Source: Perlabentimonas sp034003245
GTDB lineage: Bacteria; Bacteroidota; Bacteroidia; Bacteroidales; Tenuifilaceae
Assembly: GCA_034003245.1 (NCBI GenBank)
Contig: JAVEYY010000026.1
Span: 1-64,000 of the forward strand
Length of the DNA stretch: 64,000 bases
Reading direction: 5' to 3'
The notes under the pieces are model-generated. The model saw only the letters and a program-made list of their open reading frames with translations. It did not search any database and was not told the origin of the DNA. The translations under genes were made by a program, and so were the position numbers. This document shows positions 33,453 through 42,790 of the stretch, piece after piece; the first letter of the stretch is position 1, and every line of letters begins with the position of its first letter.

Positions 33453-35927
33453 ATGGATTTCCAAATTACCCCACAGCTGCAGCTTGCGCTCGATTTTGTT
33501 GAAACTACGGGCAAAAACATATTCCTTACCGGCAAGGCGGGAACAGGGAAAACCACCTTTTTACACAATTTGAAGAGGCAAACCTCCAAGCGTATGGTTG
33601 TGGTTGCCCCAACAGGCGTTGCAGCCATTAATGCTGGTGGTGTTACCATCCATTCATTCTTCCAGCTGTCGTTTGGGCCACAGCTGCCCTACTCTGCTGG
33701 TGGAAGCGAGAGCAGAGATAGTACAAGGATACAACGCTTCAGCCGTGTAAAGATAAATATCATCAAAAGCCTCGATTTGCTAGTAATTGATGAGGTAAGC
33801 ATGGTTCGTTCCGACTTGCTCGATGGTATAGATGCTGTTCTGCGCCGTTTTAAAAATCGCAACAAACCCTTTGGCGGCGTACAGCTGCTCATGATCGGCG
33901 ACCTGCAACAACTTGCTCCCATTGCCAAGGATGATGAGTGGGCCATACTTCGTGAGTACTACGACACGGTATTCTTCTTCAGCAGCAAGGCGCTAAAGCA
34001 AACAAGCTTTGTAAGCATTGAGCTAAAGGATATATTCCGCCAAAGCGACCAGCAATTCATCGACTTGCTTAATAAGGTGCGCAACAACGAGCTAAATCTG
34101 GAAGATGTAAATATGCTGAACCACCGTTACATACCAAACTTTAAGCCCAACGATAACGAGGGTTACATCACCCTAACTACGCACAATCACCAGGCGCAGA
34201 GCATTAATACGGCCAAGCTCAAAGAGCTAAAAGCCGAACCCAAAACATTTAAGGCCACTGTTAAGGGCGATTTCCCCGAGCACGCCTACCCAACTGACTA
34301 TGAGCTTACGCTAAAGGTAGGCGCCCAGGTAATATTCGTTAAGAACGACCCCACCTACGAGAAACTTTTCTTCAATGGAAAAATTGGGACTGTTGAGGAT
34401 ATCGACGAGGAGGGTATCTACGTGCAGTGCCCAGGCGACCCCGCTCCCATTCTGGTTACACCCTTGGAATGGGAAAACACCAACTATACCATCGATCCCG
34501 ATACCAAGGAGATTAAGGAGAATGTTACGGGTGAGTTTATGCAGTACCCGCTTAAGCTGGCATGGGCCATCACCATACACAAAAGCCAGGGGCTAACCTT
34601 TGATAGGGCCATAATTGATGCGCAGGCTGCCTTTGCGCACGGGCAGGTTTACGTGGCCCTTAGCCGTTGCCGATCGCTCGATGGGCTGGTGCTAAGCTCT
34701 AAGGTGAATACCAACGCCATTATCACCGACAAAACGGTAACAGGGTTCACAAAGGACGTGGAGAACAATCAGCCTAATCATTCGCAGCTAACCAGTGCGC
34801 AAGTTGAATATCAAAGAGAACTTGTTCTTGATCTGTTTGATTTTGCACAGATTCAAAAAAATATCGACTTCACTCAACGATTAATTCGTGAGAACGCTGG
34901 CAGCTTTCCACCACAGCTTTCCGAGAATCTGCTAGCACAAGCAAATAGATTTAAAAGTGAAATTTTTGATGTTGCAGCAAAATTCAGTCAGCAGGTTGAA
35001 AAGCTAATTGATGATTTCCATTCGGTACAGGAAAATGTTGCGCTCAAGGAGCGTATACAAAAGGCTGTAAACTACTTTACCCCGAAGATTGAAGATGAGT
35101 TTCTTCCATATTTCATTAATACGAACTACGAATCGGATAGCATAGAGTTGGAAAGCAAAACCAAGGATCAGTTCGATAGAATAATCAGCAATCTTGGAGA
35201 GAAAATGCTATGCCTTAAAGCATGTGAGGATGGATTTAACCTATCAAAATATCTTGAGGTAAGGGCAAAGGCAGCCATTGAAGATTTCAAGAAGAAAAAA
35301 GCTAAAGCAAAAGTTAAAGAGGTCTCGGTTGATCTTGACCATCCAGAACTTTTCGAGAGGCTACGCCAATGGCGACAAGCCGTTGCCGATGAGCGTAAGG
35401 TTAAAGTGTTTAAAGTTCTGCGCCAAAACACGCTTTACGATATTATAAACCAGCTACCTTACCATAAGTCGCAGCTAAAACCCATAAAGGGGTTAGGAAT
35501 AAAAAAGATTGCCGATTTTGGTAATGATATTCTCGATATAGTGCGCGAGTACAGAATCGAAAAGGATTTGGGGATACCCGAGGGAGAAATTTTTGAAACA
35601 GATAACGATAAGTCGAAAAAAACCAAATCGTGGGAAATCTCCTTTGAGCTGTTTCAGCAGGGCAAAACAATTGCCCAAATTGCCAAGGAGCGCGATATGG
35701 CCGAATCAACCATTGCCAATCACCTAACCCGCTACATCGATTCGGGAAAGTTAAATCTTGAGGCGCTTATTCCTTTGGAAAAGATGGAAACCATCACCCA
35801 ATACTTTGTAAATGCCGATGATACGCACCTTGCACCTGCCAAAGAGGCTCTGGGAGATGAGTACACTTACAACGAGCTACGTTGGGTGCTAAAGTATCTT
35901 GAAAGGGAAGGAAAGCTAGCTAATTAA
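33453..35927 (+). CDS. Pif1/RecD-like DNA helicase with HRDC and helix-turn-helix tail
   Basis: 824 residues. The SF1B helicase core covers about 1-440: Walker A GKAGTGKTT (near 28), motif Ia APTGVAAINAGGVTIHSFF, Walker B LVIDEVSMV, motif III MIGDLQQLAPI and C-terminal AITIHKSQGLTFDRAI with VALSRCRSL. A helical linker follows, then an HRDC-like domain (about 630-715: LFERLRQWRQAVADERKVK) and an HTH_40-type helix-turn-helix (about 730-775: LFQQGKTIAQIAKERDM). This combination resembles Bacteroidota proteins joining Pif1 helicases to RecQ-like C-terminal parts. The role is genome maintenance; exact substrate unknown. Confidence 0.87.
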   Translation: MDFQITPQLQLALDFVETTGKNIFLTGKAGTGKTTFLHNLKRQTSKRMVVVAPTGVAAINAGGVTIHSFFQLSFGPQLPYSAGGSESRDSTRIQRFSRVKINIIKSLDLLVIDEVSMVRSDLLDGIDAVLRRFKNRNKPFGGVQLLMIGDLQQLAPIAKDDEWAILREYYDTVFFFSSKALKQTSFVSIELKDIFRQSDQQFIDLLNKVRNNELNLEDVNMLNHRYIPNFKPNDNEGYITLTTHNHQAQSINTAKLKELKAEPKTFKATVKGDFPEHAYPTDYELTLKVGAQVIFVKNDPTYEKLFFNGKIGTVEDIDEEGIYVQCPGDPAPILVTPLEWENTNYTIDPDTKEIKENVTGEFMQYPLKLAWAITIHKSQGLTFDRAIIDAQAAFAHGQVYVALSRCRSLDGLVLSSKVNTNAIITDKTVTGFTKDVENNQPNHSQLTSAQVEYQRELVLDLFDFAQIQKNIDFTQRLIRENAGSFPPQLSENLLAQANRFKSEIFDVAAKFSQQVEKLIDDFHSVQENVALKERIQKAVNYFTPKIEDEFLPYFINTNYESDSIELESKTKDQFDRIISNLGEKMLCLKACEDGFNLSKYLEVRAKAAIEDFKKKKAKAKVKEVSVDLDHPELFERLRQWRQAVADERKVKVFKVLRQNTLYDIINQLPYHKSQLKPIKGLGIKKIADFGNDILDIVREYRIEKDLGIPEGEIFETDNDKSKKTKSWEISFELFQQGKTIAQIAKERDMAESTIANHLTRYIDSGKLNLEALIPLEKMETITQYFVNADDTHLAPAKEALGDEYTYNELRWVLKYLEREGKLAN

Positions 35928-35957
35928 GAGGGCCGATTATGTGGATTTTTTACAAAG

Positions 35958-36965
35958 CTACTGGATACGTCGTAGCTTCTCGGCCAACTGTCCAAGACTA
36001 TATGCTTTAAATGCCAAATTTTCAGCTTCGGTTACGATCCAACAAGGGTTATCATTCTCGTAAGTACAAGTCACCTTTACTTTTGAATGTTCAGGTTCTT
36101 GAGTGTTAAACCCAATCCGGTCAAGCATTCGGGCAGTCCACGTACGCACAATACCATTGCCCTCTAGGGCAATGGACTTGGTTGGTTTTCGGTAGTTACG
36201 GAAAAGTCCCGAATCGCCATCGAATACTACATGCGTATCGGCCAGCAAATTCTGAAAGCTGTTACTCAACGCCAAATCCTCGGGAGCACCGGAAGTTAAA
36301 CCGCTCTTTAGCATCATCCATATGGTGTCGGCCTCATGAATGGCGCCCTGCAAATCGTGGGTTGAGTACACAATGGTCTTTCCCTTGGCGTGTGCCAAGT
36401 TGGACAGAAGGCGCACCATTTCGAACTTATTGGGTAGATCGAGAAAAGCGGTGGGCTCATCAAGGATAATAATTCGAGTATCCTGCGCAAGGGCAAAGGC
36501 TATCATCGCCCGCTGGCGCTCGCCATCGCTTACGGTGGTAATATCCCTATGGGCAAGATGGTTGATACCAACAAGTGTAAGGGCGTAATCCACCATCTCC
36601 CAATCGCTGGGCGATAATGCCCGCGACCAGTTCAGGTGAGGGAATCGGCCCACAGCAACGAAATCGCGAATAAACAGGTTGGCCACCCTAACAGGTTCGG
36701 CGGGTACAAAGCTTATAGTTTTAGCTCTTTGCTTCCGCATTAAGGCCGCTAATCGAGTTCCCTCAATCAGAATATCACCGCAAAGGGGTTGTTGCAATCC
36801 AATTATTGAACGCAGAAGTGTTGACTTACCAATGCCGTTTCGTCCCACCAGTGCGATAAGTTCACCCAAATGGGCATCGACTGAGAATTTTGGCAGTAGG
36901 GCGCAGCCTAAACTATAGCCTAACTCAAGCTCTCTTATCGATATTGATGGCCTGCTCTGCTCCAT
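35958..36965 (-). CDS. ABC transporter ATP-binding protein, FecE/BtuD type, with C-terminal extension
   Basis: 335 residues from the ATG at 36965, which lies 1 bp past the permease stop. ABC motifs: Walker A GRNGIGKST, Q-loop region SFVPAEPVRV, signature VSDGERQR (a variant of LSGGQ), Walker B IIILDEPTAFLD, and switch His STHD. About 80 extra residues follow the ATPase core (ending AEKLRRIQ), found in some Bacteroidota iron-chelate ATPases; function unknown. It energises the FecCD-type permease upstream. Confidence 0.88.
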   Translation of the reverse strand: MEQSRPSISIRELELGYSLGCALLPKFSVDAHLGELIALVGRNGIGKSTLLRSIIGLQQPLCGDILIEGTRLAALMRKQRAKTISFVPAEPVRVANLFIRDFVAVGRFPHLNWSRALSPSDWEMVDYALTLVGINHLAHRDITTVSDGERQRAMIAFALAQDTRIIILDEPTAFLDLPNKFEMVRLLSNLAHAKGKTIVYSTHDLQGAIHEADTIWMMLKSGLTSGAPEDLALSNSFQNLLADTHVVFDGDSGLFRNYRKPTKSIALEGNGIVRTWTARMLDRIGFNTQEPEHSKVKVTCTYENDNPCWIVTEAENLAFKAYSLGQLAEKLRRIQ

Positions 36966-36966
36966 A

Positions 36967-38016
36967 CTATACTCCTGCAAATCGTTGGTTCTTAATAACC
37001 ACATAGATTACAATGGGTATTCCCAGCAGAGCAGTTACCGAGTTTATAGGAAGTGTTACCTCTAGCCCGGGTAGCTGCGAAACGATATCGGCAAAAAGCA
37101 TGGCAATGCTTCCTAATAATACAACACCTGGAATTAACACTGTATGATTGGCCGTTCGAAACACCATGCGAGCCAGGTGGGGCACTGCAATACCAATAAA
37201 ACCAATTGGGCCACAAAAAGCCGTTACACCACCAGCCAAAAGGCTGGTAGATGTGAATACTAACACTCGGGTTACCGTTAAGTTAAGACCCACTCCCTTG
37301 GCATAGGCATCCCCAAGCAGCATCACATTTAGTACACGAATAGATATAATGCTCAATACTAACCCCACTCCAATAATAATGGCAAAAACTTGCAGCTGCA
37401 TACCCGCCACGGAGCTAAGACTTCCCATTGTCCATATCACAAAAGCCTTTAGCATCGACTCGCTGCTAAAGAACTGCAGCACGCTTACCAACGCCGATGC
37501 ACCAGAACCGAACATCATCCCAAGGATAAGGATGGTCATTATATCCTTTACCCTTACCGAAACGGCAAGCACAACCAGTAGAACCAGCATGGCACCCAGT
37601 ATGGCAGCACCAGCCAAGCTAAAGCTGGTTGACATTCCCGATAGACTAGCAGCCCCAACCGATGCAATGCCCAGTACCATAATGGCTACGCCAAGACTAG
37701 CACCAGCGCTAATGCCCAGCACATAGGGCCCTGCCAATGGATTACGGAATGTGGTTTGCATTTGTAATCCGCTAACCGATAGCGCAGCTCCAGCTAGCAC
37801 GGCCGTAATTGATTTTGGTAACCTAAAATCGCGCACAATGGTTCCCCAAACCTCGTTATCGGTGGCTCCAAAGAGCGATTTTATAACATCAACCCAAGGT
37901 ATTGACACGGAGCCAAGCAGCAGGTCAAATACAAAGAATACGACGAGCAGCAAAACTAGTCCGCTAAATATTAGCGCATTTCTCGATTTAGTTAGCTTGT
38001 TACCAATAGTAATCAT
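36967..38016 (-). CDS. FecCD/BtuC-family ABC transporter permease
   Basis: 349 residues with about ten membrane segments and the family signatures RLPKSITAVLAGAALSVSGLQMQ and NPLAGPYVLGISAGASLG near the N-terminus, and FCGPIGFIGIAVPHLARM with a Gly-rich ending near 265. Such permeases import siderophores, haem or cobalamin. The start overlaps the binding-protein stop by 4 bp (ATGA), so translation is coupled; the order is binding protein, permease, ATPase. Confidence 0.92.
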   Translation of the reverse strand: MITIGNKLTKSRNALIFSGLVLLLVVFFVFDLLLGSVSIPWVDVIKSLFGATDNEVWGTIVRDFRLPKSITAVLAGAALSVSGLQMQTTFRNPLAGPYVLGISAGASLGVAIMVLGIASVGAASLSGMSTSFSLAGAAILGAMLVLLVVLAVSVRVKDIMTILILGMMFGSGASALVSVLQFFSSESMLKAFVIWTMGSLSSVAGMQLQVFAIIIGVGLVLSIISIRVLNVMLLGDAYAKGVGLNLTVTRVLVFTSTSLLAGGVTAFCGPIGFIGIAVPHLARMVFRTANHTVLIPGVVLLGSIAMLFADIVSQLPGLEVTLPINSVTALLGIPIVIYVVIKNQRFAGV

Positions 38017-39155
38017 TGCAGCTCCTTGTAGTAAACCAAATCGTGCTCAAGATGGTTGGGGTGAAATATCTTAATAAAATCTTTTACTATAATATGAGGA
38101 TTGACCACCCCCGACTCCCAAAAATCGTTGCCACCAGTGGAATTCATCCGATTATTGTTGTTAAAAACCCTGCCATTTCGCAGAATTGGTAAACCCTTAA
38201 CAATGGGTAGTTCGTTTACTATTTCTGAAAGGGAGTTCACTGTACCGGTATTAATCCAAACATCTGCCTTTGCAGCTAACTCTAAGGCATTCTCAATGCT
38301 AAATGGATAACTTTTTCTTCCCTTTAAGTGCGAAAGGCTATAGTCACCACCCGCATCGGCAATTAGGTTGGCCATATAACCCTGCCCACCCGGAAAATAC
38401 CAAACATCTTTCCAAGGTAAATTGATGAAAACCTTGGGTTTATTGATATCTGCGGGCAAAGAGGATATAATATCGTTGTATTCACTGGAAATAATACTAA
38501 ACAAACTATCGGCTTGCTGGTACTTACCAACCAAAAGACCAAAGACCTTTAGCCATTCTGCCTTGCCCAACGGGTTCTCCTCAAGGTAATCGCCAATAAA
38601 AATCACAGGAATCCGCATATCCTTCAACTTCTGAAGATATCCGGCCATCTCGGCTCCCACGCCGTAGGCCAGCACCACATCGGGTTTAAGGTTCACCAGC
38701 AGTTCGTAGTTTAAAGCCTGCTCGTAGCCCACATCCTTTACATACCCTTGGTTTATTCGTTTACGAACAGTTAAGTTTGATACAAACCCTGTACCCGAGA
38801 CCCCTACTATGACATCGCTTTCACCCAACCTATCGATATACGCAATGTGGGTTGTGGACAAACATACGATACGTTTTACAGGAGCGGGAATTGTCTCATT
38901 AAAACCCTTCTTGTCTGAAATTAAATCACCAGTGCCTAAAAAATACTGGTAACGTACCTCCTGGGCATCTTGCCAGGGGTTTGTTACAGTTAATACAAAA
39001 CCATTGCTTACCTCAGATATTGAAAAACCCTTGGCATAAGCCACAGGAAATAATTCCATATCAGCAAGTTCAATATCCTGCTGTTTATTTGGGTTTTGAC
39101 CACAGGAAGAAAGTAGGTAAACAAGAAACCCAAAAAGTAAGGGGAAATACCTCAT
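38013..39155 (-). CDS. ABC transporter substrate-binding lipoprotein (iron-chelate/cobalamin type)
   Basis: 380 residues from the ATG at 39155, with a lipoprotein signal peptide and lipobox LLSSC (Cys18). The mature part has the class-III periplasmic-binding pattern: RIVCLSTTHIAYIDRLGESDVIVGVSG, LVNLKPDVVLAYG, and LILLLV-free C-lobe residues such as LPWKDVWYFPGGQGYMANLIADAGG. The ligand (siderophore, haem or B12) is not determined. An ATG at 39179 would extend the signal peptide and overlap the previous gene by 14 bp. Confidence 0.85.
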   Translation of the reverse strand: MRYFPLLFGFLVYLLSSCGQNPNKQQDIELADMELFPVAYAKGFSISEVSNGFVLTVTNPWQDAQEVRYQYFLGTGDLISDKKGFNETIPAPVKRIVCLSTTHIAYIDRLGESDVIVGVSGTGFVSNLTVRKRINQGYVKDVGYEQALNYELLVNLKPDVVLAYGVGAEMAGYLQKLKDMRIPVIFIGDYLEENPLGKAEWLKVFGLLVGKYQQADSLFSIISSEYNDIISSLPADINKPKVFINLPWKDVWYFPGGQGYMANLIADAGGDYSLSHLKGRKSYPFSIENALELAAKADVWINTGTVNSLSEIVNELPIVKGLPILRNGRVFNNNNRMNSTGGNDFWESGVVNPHIIVKDFIKIFHPNHLEHDLVYYKELQ

Positions 39156-39165
39156 GGAGTGAAAA

Positions 39166-39474
39166 CTATTTCTTGGCATTAATATAGTTGGTTGGGAAAA
39201 CCCCTTCGGCGATTGTCTTTATTCTTAGGGCAATCGCTGGGTTTAAATTTTGCACATCAACCCGTCGCTCGCCATCCAAACCATATCGAATTATAATAGT
39301 ATCATCATCTTTAATAAAATCCATATCAACGCCTTCAGCAATTTTATGGCTAAGCGCCCTTTGATAAAAACCCATATCGTTCATAATTAGCTTCTGCTTA
39401 AGCAAATCCTTTGGATTTGCTGGCGATATCGATTTCTCGAACTCGATGCGGATTTTTGGTTTTAGTGTGGACAT
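39166..39474 (-). CDS. Hypothetical 102-residue protein
   Basis: A small soluble protein I do not recognise (starts MSTLKPKIRIEFEKS, ends FPTNYINAKK). It is mixed alpha/beta, charged, with no signal or membrane segment. It lies 10 bp before the binding-protein gene in the same direction, so it may be the first gene of the chelate-transport operon, but a functional link is not evident. Confidence 0.6.
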   Translation of the reverse strand: MSTLKPKIRIEFEKSISPANPKDLLKQKLIMNDMGFYQRALSHKIAEGVDMDFIKDDDTIIIRYGLDGERRVDVQNLNPAIALRIKTIAEGVFPTNYINAKK

Positions 39475-39483
39475 ACTGAGAGA

Positions 39484-39545
39484 TTTTATGTTCTATGTTT
39501 AGCGTTTAGCGTCATACTCTTTAAACTTTGAACCTTAAACTCTAA
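39484..39545. repeat. Remnant of heptanucleotide repeats
   Basis: Two tandem GTTTAGC units and, on the opposite strand, a stretch (AGAGTTTAAGGTTCAAAG) that closely matches the GGTTTAA array near 27680. It fills the gap between the hypothetical gene and the DnaJ gene. Confidence 0.45.
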
Positions 39546-40262
39546 CTACACAAATCCTCTTTCTTTCTTTATCTTCTCGTAGGCCCCGTTCACCTTTTGG
39601 AATTTCTCCTCGGCAGCCCTACGAATATCTTCGCCCAAGTAGCTTACCTTATCGGGGTGATGCTTAAGCGCCATATTCCGATAGGCTTTTTTAACCTCAT
39701 CGTTAGTGGCATTGGGCGAAACCTCAAGTATCTTATAACAATCCTCAAGGGTATCGTTAAACATTGATTTGATGGACTCGAAATCGGCCGTTGAAATACC
39801 AATCCACGAGGCAATATTCGTAATTACCTTCACCTCGCTTGGATGCAGAATGCCATCGGCATTGGAGATACCAAACAGGAAATGTAGCAGCTGTAAACGC
39901 GAGGAATAGTCCATATTGTCGCGAATCTGGTAGCATACATCCTGCAAGGGGACATTCTGTTTAAGAATATCGCGTAATAGCATTAGCGCCTCGCGCGAGG
40001 CAGCCTCCCCAAAATTCTTAAGGAAGTAGGACTTAACATAGTTCAGCTCCGATTGCACCACCTTGCCGTCGGCACGCATCACTTCGGCAACTAGAACAAG
40101 TAAACTTACTAAAAAGCTGTTGCGATTACTGGTTTGTCCAGTATAAACTGTTTTCTCGGAGCTATCGAAGATTGAACCCAGGGCAAAGCCCAAAATTCCA
40201 CCTATAGGGCCTAGAAAAGCCCAGCCTAAACCACCTGCAATCCATTTTCCGTACTTAGCCAT
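39546..40262 (-). CDS. DjlA-like co-chaperone (TerB-like plus DnaJ domain)
   Basis: 238 residues. A short Gly-rich hydrophobic N-terminus (GGLGWAFLGPIGGILGFALG) that may anchor in the membrane, a TerB-like helical domain (about 45-165: VLVAEVMRADGKVVQSE, LFGISNADGILHPSE), and a C-terminal J domain (about 175-238: DCYKILEVSPNATNDEVKKAYRNMALKHHPDKV) with the HPD motif. It stimulates DnaK ATPase; substrates unknown. Same layout as DjlA. Confidence 0.9.
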   Translation of the reverse strand: MAKYGKWIAGGLGWAFLGPIGGILGFALGSIFDSSEKTVYTGQTSNRNSFLVSLLVLVAEVMRADGKVVQSELNYVKSYFLKNFGEAASREALMLLRDILKQNVPLQDVCYQIRDNMDYSSRLQLLHFLFGISNADGILHPSEVKVITNIASWIGISTADFESIKSMFNDTLEDCYKILEVSPNATNDEVKKAYRNMALKHHPDKVSYLGEDIRRAAEEKFQKVNGAYEKIKKERGFV

Positions 40263-40303
40263 AATTACTTATAGAAAAATTTTAACTTCTTATTTGATGA
40301 TTA

Positions 40304-40885
40304 TCAACATAACAAAACTTCAATAAGCCTAATAATCTGAGGAAAAAGTAACTCCTCCTCGGTATTTCTGATCACATAGTCTGCTTTAGACATCAACTCC
40401 TCCTGAGGCATTTGGTTGTCCATGCGATTTTGCACCTCGGCCTCTGAAATCCCATCACGCAGGCAAACCCGTTTAATTCGTAACTCGTCAGGTGCAAAAA
40501 CCACAACCGTTTTATCAACCTGTTTGTATGCACCGCTCTCAAATAGTATTGCCGCCTCTTTAAAAACTAGCTTATGGTATTGGTTTGATGCTACCCATTC
40601 TTCAAAATGCTCTGCCACAACGGGATGAATTACTGAATTAAGCTGCTGAAGCAAGGCTTTATCGGAAAAAACAAGCTGCCCAACCCTTTTACGGTTTAAT
40701 TCCCCCTTAACATAAATATCGCTGCCAAAAAGTGAAGTAAGGCGTTTAATAATAATCGGATGAGAATTTGTAAGTTCTCTTGCCTCAACATCAGCATTGT
40801 AAATAGGATAACCCATTGCGCTGATAATTTGGCAAGCCGTTGATTTGCCACTTCCAATTCCGCCTGTTATACCTACCCTAAGCAT
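40304..40885 (-). CDS. coaE: Dephospho-CoA kinase
   Basis: 193 residues with Walker A GITGGIGSGKST (near residue 5), the family motif AREL..SHPIIIKRLTSLFG, and LFKEAA-type region VFKEAAILFESG near 110. It phosphorylates the ribose of dephospho-CoA, the last CoA step. Its start overlaps the YbbR-gene stop by 1 bp, so the two are coupled. Confidence 0.93.
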   Translation of the reverse strand: MLRVGITGGIGSGKSTACQIISAMGYPIYNADVEARELTNSHPIIIKRLTSLFGSDIYVKGELNRKRVGQLVFSDKALLQQLNSVIHPVVAEHFEEWVASNQYHKLVFKEAAILFESGAYKQVDKTVVVFAPDELRIKRVCLRDGISEAEVQNRMDNQMPQEELMSKADYVIRNTEEELLFPQIIRLIEVLLC

Positions 40886-41886
40886 TAAATTCGTTCAATT
40901 ATGTAATCAGCATACTTAGGCTCCAAATCGATAACCCGAACCACGTATGGTCGGCTGGTAGTATAAATCCTTAAGCGATTGGTCACACCAGGTTGCAACT
41001 CGTTAAAATCGACATAGGGTTCAACAACACCACTTTCCGGCAATCCCTTATAGCTGCTCAGCAAAACATTACATCTAATATTTACTGTTCGTGGGAGAAG
41101 AATCAGCCGAAGAGTATCGGGTAGGTTACGCACCTCAATTGCTTTTGAAAAATTTGCCTCAGTAAACCGCTCAACCGGAATTGTTAGATTTACCCTCCGG
41201 TGCGAAAACCCAATTTGGTTAAGCTCCATAAGGGCAACCATTCCGGAATAGATACTTGAAATACGATCGAGTTTTATACTTTTCGTAACCACTTCTTGAA
41301 TTGTATCGATAATTGAACGTGGCCCACTTATTATAATGCTATCGGGCTTTACAGAAATTGGTCCCGAAAGCATTCGCTGTCGTTCAATAGAGTAATTAAG
41401 CGTGGGAACCACTTTTACTTTCTTCTGCACAAGTGAAGTAAACTCAAAATGTAACGAATCGGTAGCTATTGAGCCTAGCTGTAACTCTCCCGCAAGTTGG
41501 TTAATAATTGCCGCTCGTTGAGTGCTTGTTAAAAGAAAAAACTTGGAATCGGATCCTGAAACTGGCATCATTGGGGCTTGCTCTAAGTCAATGACCATAG
41601 GAATTAGCGATGCACCAAGCCTATATCGCAAAAGGGTGTATCCAAATGCTCTTACCTGAAGAGCAATTTCCTTGGGTGGTTCTCCAACAAGCACCTTGCC
41701 TGCCGGCATATTCTCTATCCTAAGGGGAAAAGTAATCTCGGTTGTATACTCGTATGTTAGCTTATTTAGATACCATAAAATTGATGCCACAACCAGAAAA
41801 AAGGTAAATATAAAAAGCCGGGTATTCAGCTTCTCCTTTCGCTGGGTAAGAGTATGGATATAATTGAGCAAGGTTCTGTAATCCAT
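40885..41886 (-). CDS. YbbR-domain (CdaR-like) membrane-anchored protein
   Basis: 333 residues from the ATG at 41886. A single N-terminal membrane segment (about 23-42: FIFTFFLVVASILWYLNKL) is followed by repeated beta-rich YbbR-like domains outside the membrane (for example IRCNVLLSSYKGLPESGVVEP). YbbR/CdaR proteins regulate diadenylate cyclase in Firmicutes; in Bacteroidota a yajC-ybbR-coaE order is common, and the partner here is not visible. An upstream TTG at 41898 is unlikely. Confidence 0.8.
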   Translation of the reverse strand: MDYRTLLNYIHTLTQRKEKLNTRLFIFTFFLVVASILWYLNKLTYEYTTEITFPLRIENMPAGKVLVGEPPKEIALQVRAFGYTLLRYRLGASLIPMVIDLEQAPMMPVSGSDSKFFLLTSTQRAAIINQLAGELQLGSIATDSLHFEFTSLVQKKVKVVPTLNYSIERQRMLSGPISVKPDSIIISGPRSIIDTIQEVVTKSIKLDRISSIYSGMVALMELNQIGFSHRRVNLTIPVERFTEANFSKAIEVRNLPDTLRLILLPRTVNIRCNVLLSSYKGLPESGVVEPYVDFNELQPGVTNRLRIYTTSRPYVVRVIDLEPKYADYIIERI

Positions 41887-41913
41887 TGTGCTTGGCAATC
41901 TGAAGTAAAAAAA

Positions 41914-41954
41914 ACAGAGTTCAAAACACTCCCGTGGGATGTTTTGAACTCTGT
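41914..41954 (-). terminator. Strong intrinsic terminator after yajC
   Basis: ACAGAGTTCAAAACA (41914-41928) and its complement TGTTTTGAACTCTGT (41940-41954) form a perfect 15-bp stem with an 11-nt loop; on the minus strand it is followed by a T-run (A-run at 41907-41914 on +). It should separate yajC from ybbR-coaE. Confidence 0.9.
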
Positions 41955-41971
41955 AAAGGTATAAAAAAAAC

Positions 41972-42283
41972 CTACTTCTGCTGCAAATCCGAAGAATCGC
42001 GAAGTACAGTGCTCTTAATAACTTTAATTCTCACGTTATCTGCTACTTCAACCAGTAGATGATCCTCTTTAACATCGGCAATCTTACCAAAAACACCACC
42101 AGCAACAATTACCTTGTCACCTTTCTGGAGTGCTTCTTGGAACTTTTTAAGCTCCTTTTGACGCTTCATTTGTGGACGGATCATAAACATGTAGAAAACT
42201 ACAATGATAAGCGCAAGCATAATAAACGACATGTAGGGACTTCCCCCTTCGGCCTGTAGAATTACAAAAAGTGTGTTTGTCAT
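41972..42283 (-). CDS. yajC: Preprotein translocase subunit YajC
   Basis: 103 residues with one N-terminal membrane segment (SFIMLALIIVVFYMFMIRPQMKRQKE; the RPQMKRQKE signature is characteristic) and a cytosolic tail (LQKGDKVIVAGGVFGKIADVKED). It binds SecDF and assists protein export. Length typical. Confidence 0.95.
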   Translation of the reverse strand: MTNTLFVILQAEGGSPYMSFIMLALIIVVFYMFMIRPQMKRQKELKKFQEALQKGDKVIVAGGVFGKIADVKEDHLLVEVADNVRIKVIKSTVLRDSSDLQQK

Positions 42284-42319
42284 AATTAGTTAATTTTTAG
42301 AAAGTATTTGTTTAGATTA

Positions 42320-42790
42320 TTATACCACATTTACCTTAAGCGTAACTGATCGCTTTGGGGTTAGTGCATTGGAAACTATTGTTACAGATTTAAACTGAGA
42401 ACCATGCCATCCCCTGCTGTCGAAAACCACCTCGAGTGTAGCTTCCTCCGATGGCTTTAAAACCTTTTTACTAAGCTTAGTGCTGGTACATCCACACCCT
42501 GGAACGATGTTCATAATAAGCAGTGAGTTATTTCCTGTATTCTTAAACTTAAAAGTGTAGGATAGCACCTCGCCATGCTTTATGGAACCCAAATCAACAA
42601 AATCCTCTTCGAACTCGATGTTTGCATGCAGTTCCCTTCCATCCTCAATAACAGCAGGGAGATTGTTACTATCGTTTTTGTCAGACGATGCCCTTCCTCC
42701 ACACGAGACTAACAGTGTAGTCACAAGTAGTGCTGTGATAAAACCAAAAAAAATATTATGATGATTATTAGGCATATAAAAACAAAACAT
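42320..42790 (-). CDS. DUF1573 domain lipoprotein
   Basis: 156 residues with a lipoprotein signal peptide (lipobox LLVSC) and a DUF1573 Ig-like domain (about 50-155: FEEDFVDLGSIKHGEVLSYTFKFKNTG, IVPGCGCTSTKLSKK with the family Cys pair). Function unknown; widespread and often duplicated in Bacteroidota. The ATG at 42790 overlaps the nusB stop by 1 bp (TAATG), so it is coupled to nusB; an alternative ATG is at 42775. Confidence 0.85.
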   Translation of the reverse strand: MFCFYMPNNHHNIFFGFITALLVTTLLVSCGGRASSDKNDSNNLPAVIEDGRELHANIEFEEDFVDLGSIKHGEVLSYTFKFKNTGNNSLLIMNIVPGCGCTSTKLSKKVLKPSEEATLEVVFDSRGWHGSQFKSVTIVSNALTPKRSVTLKVNVV

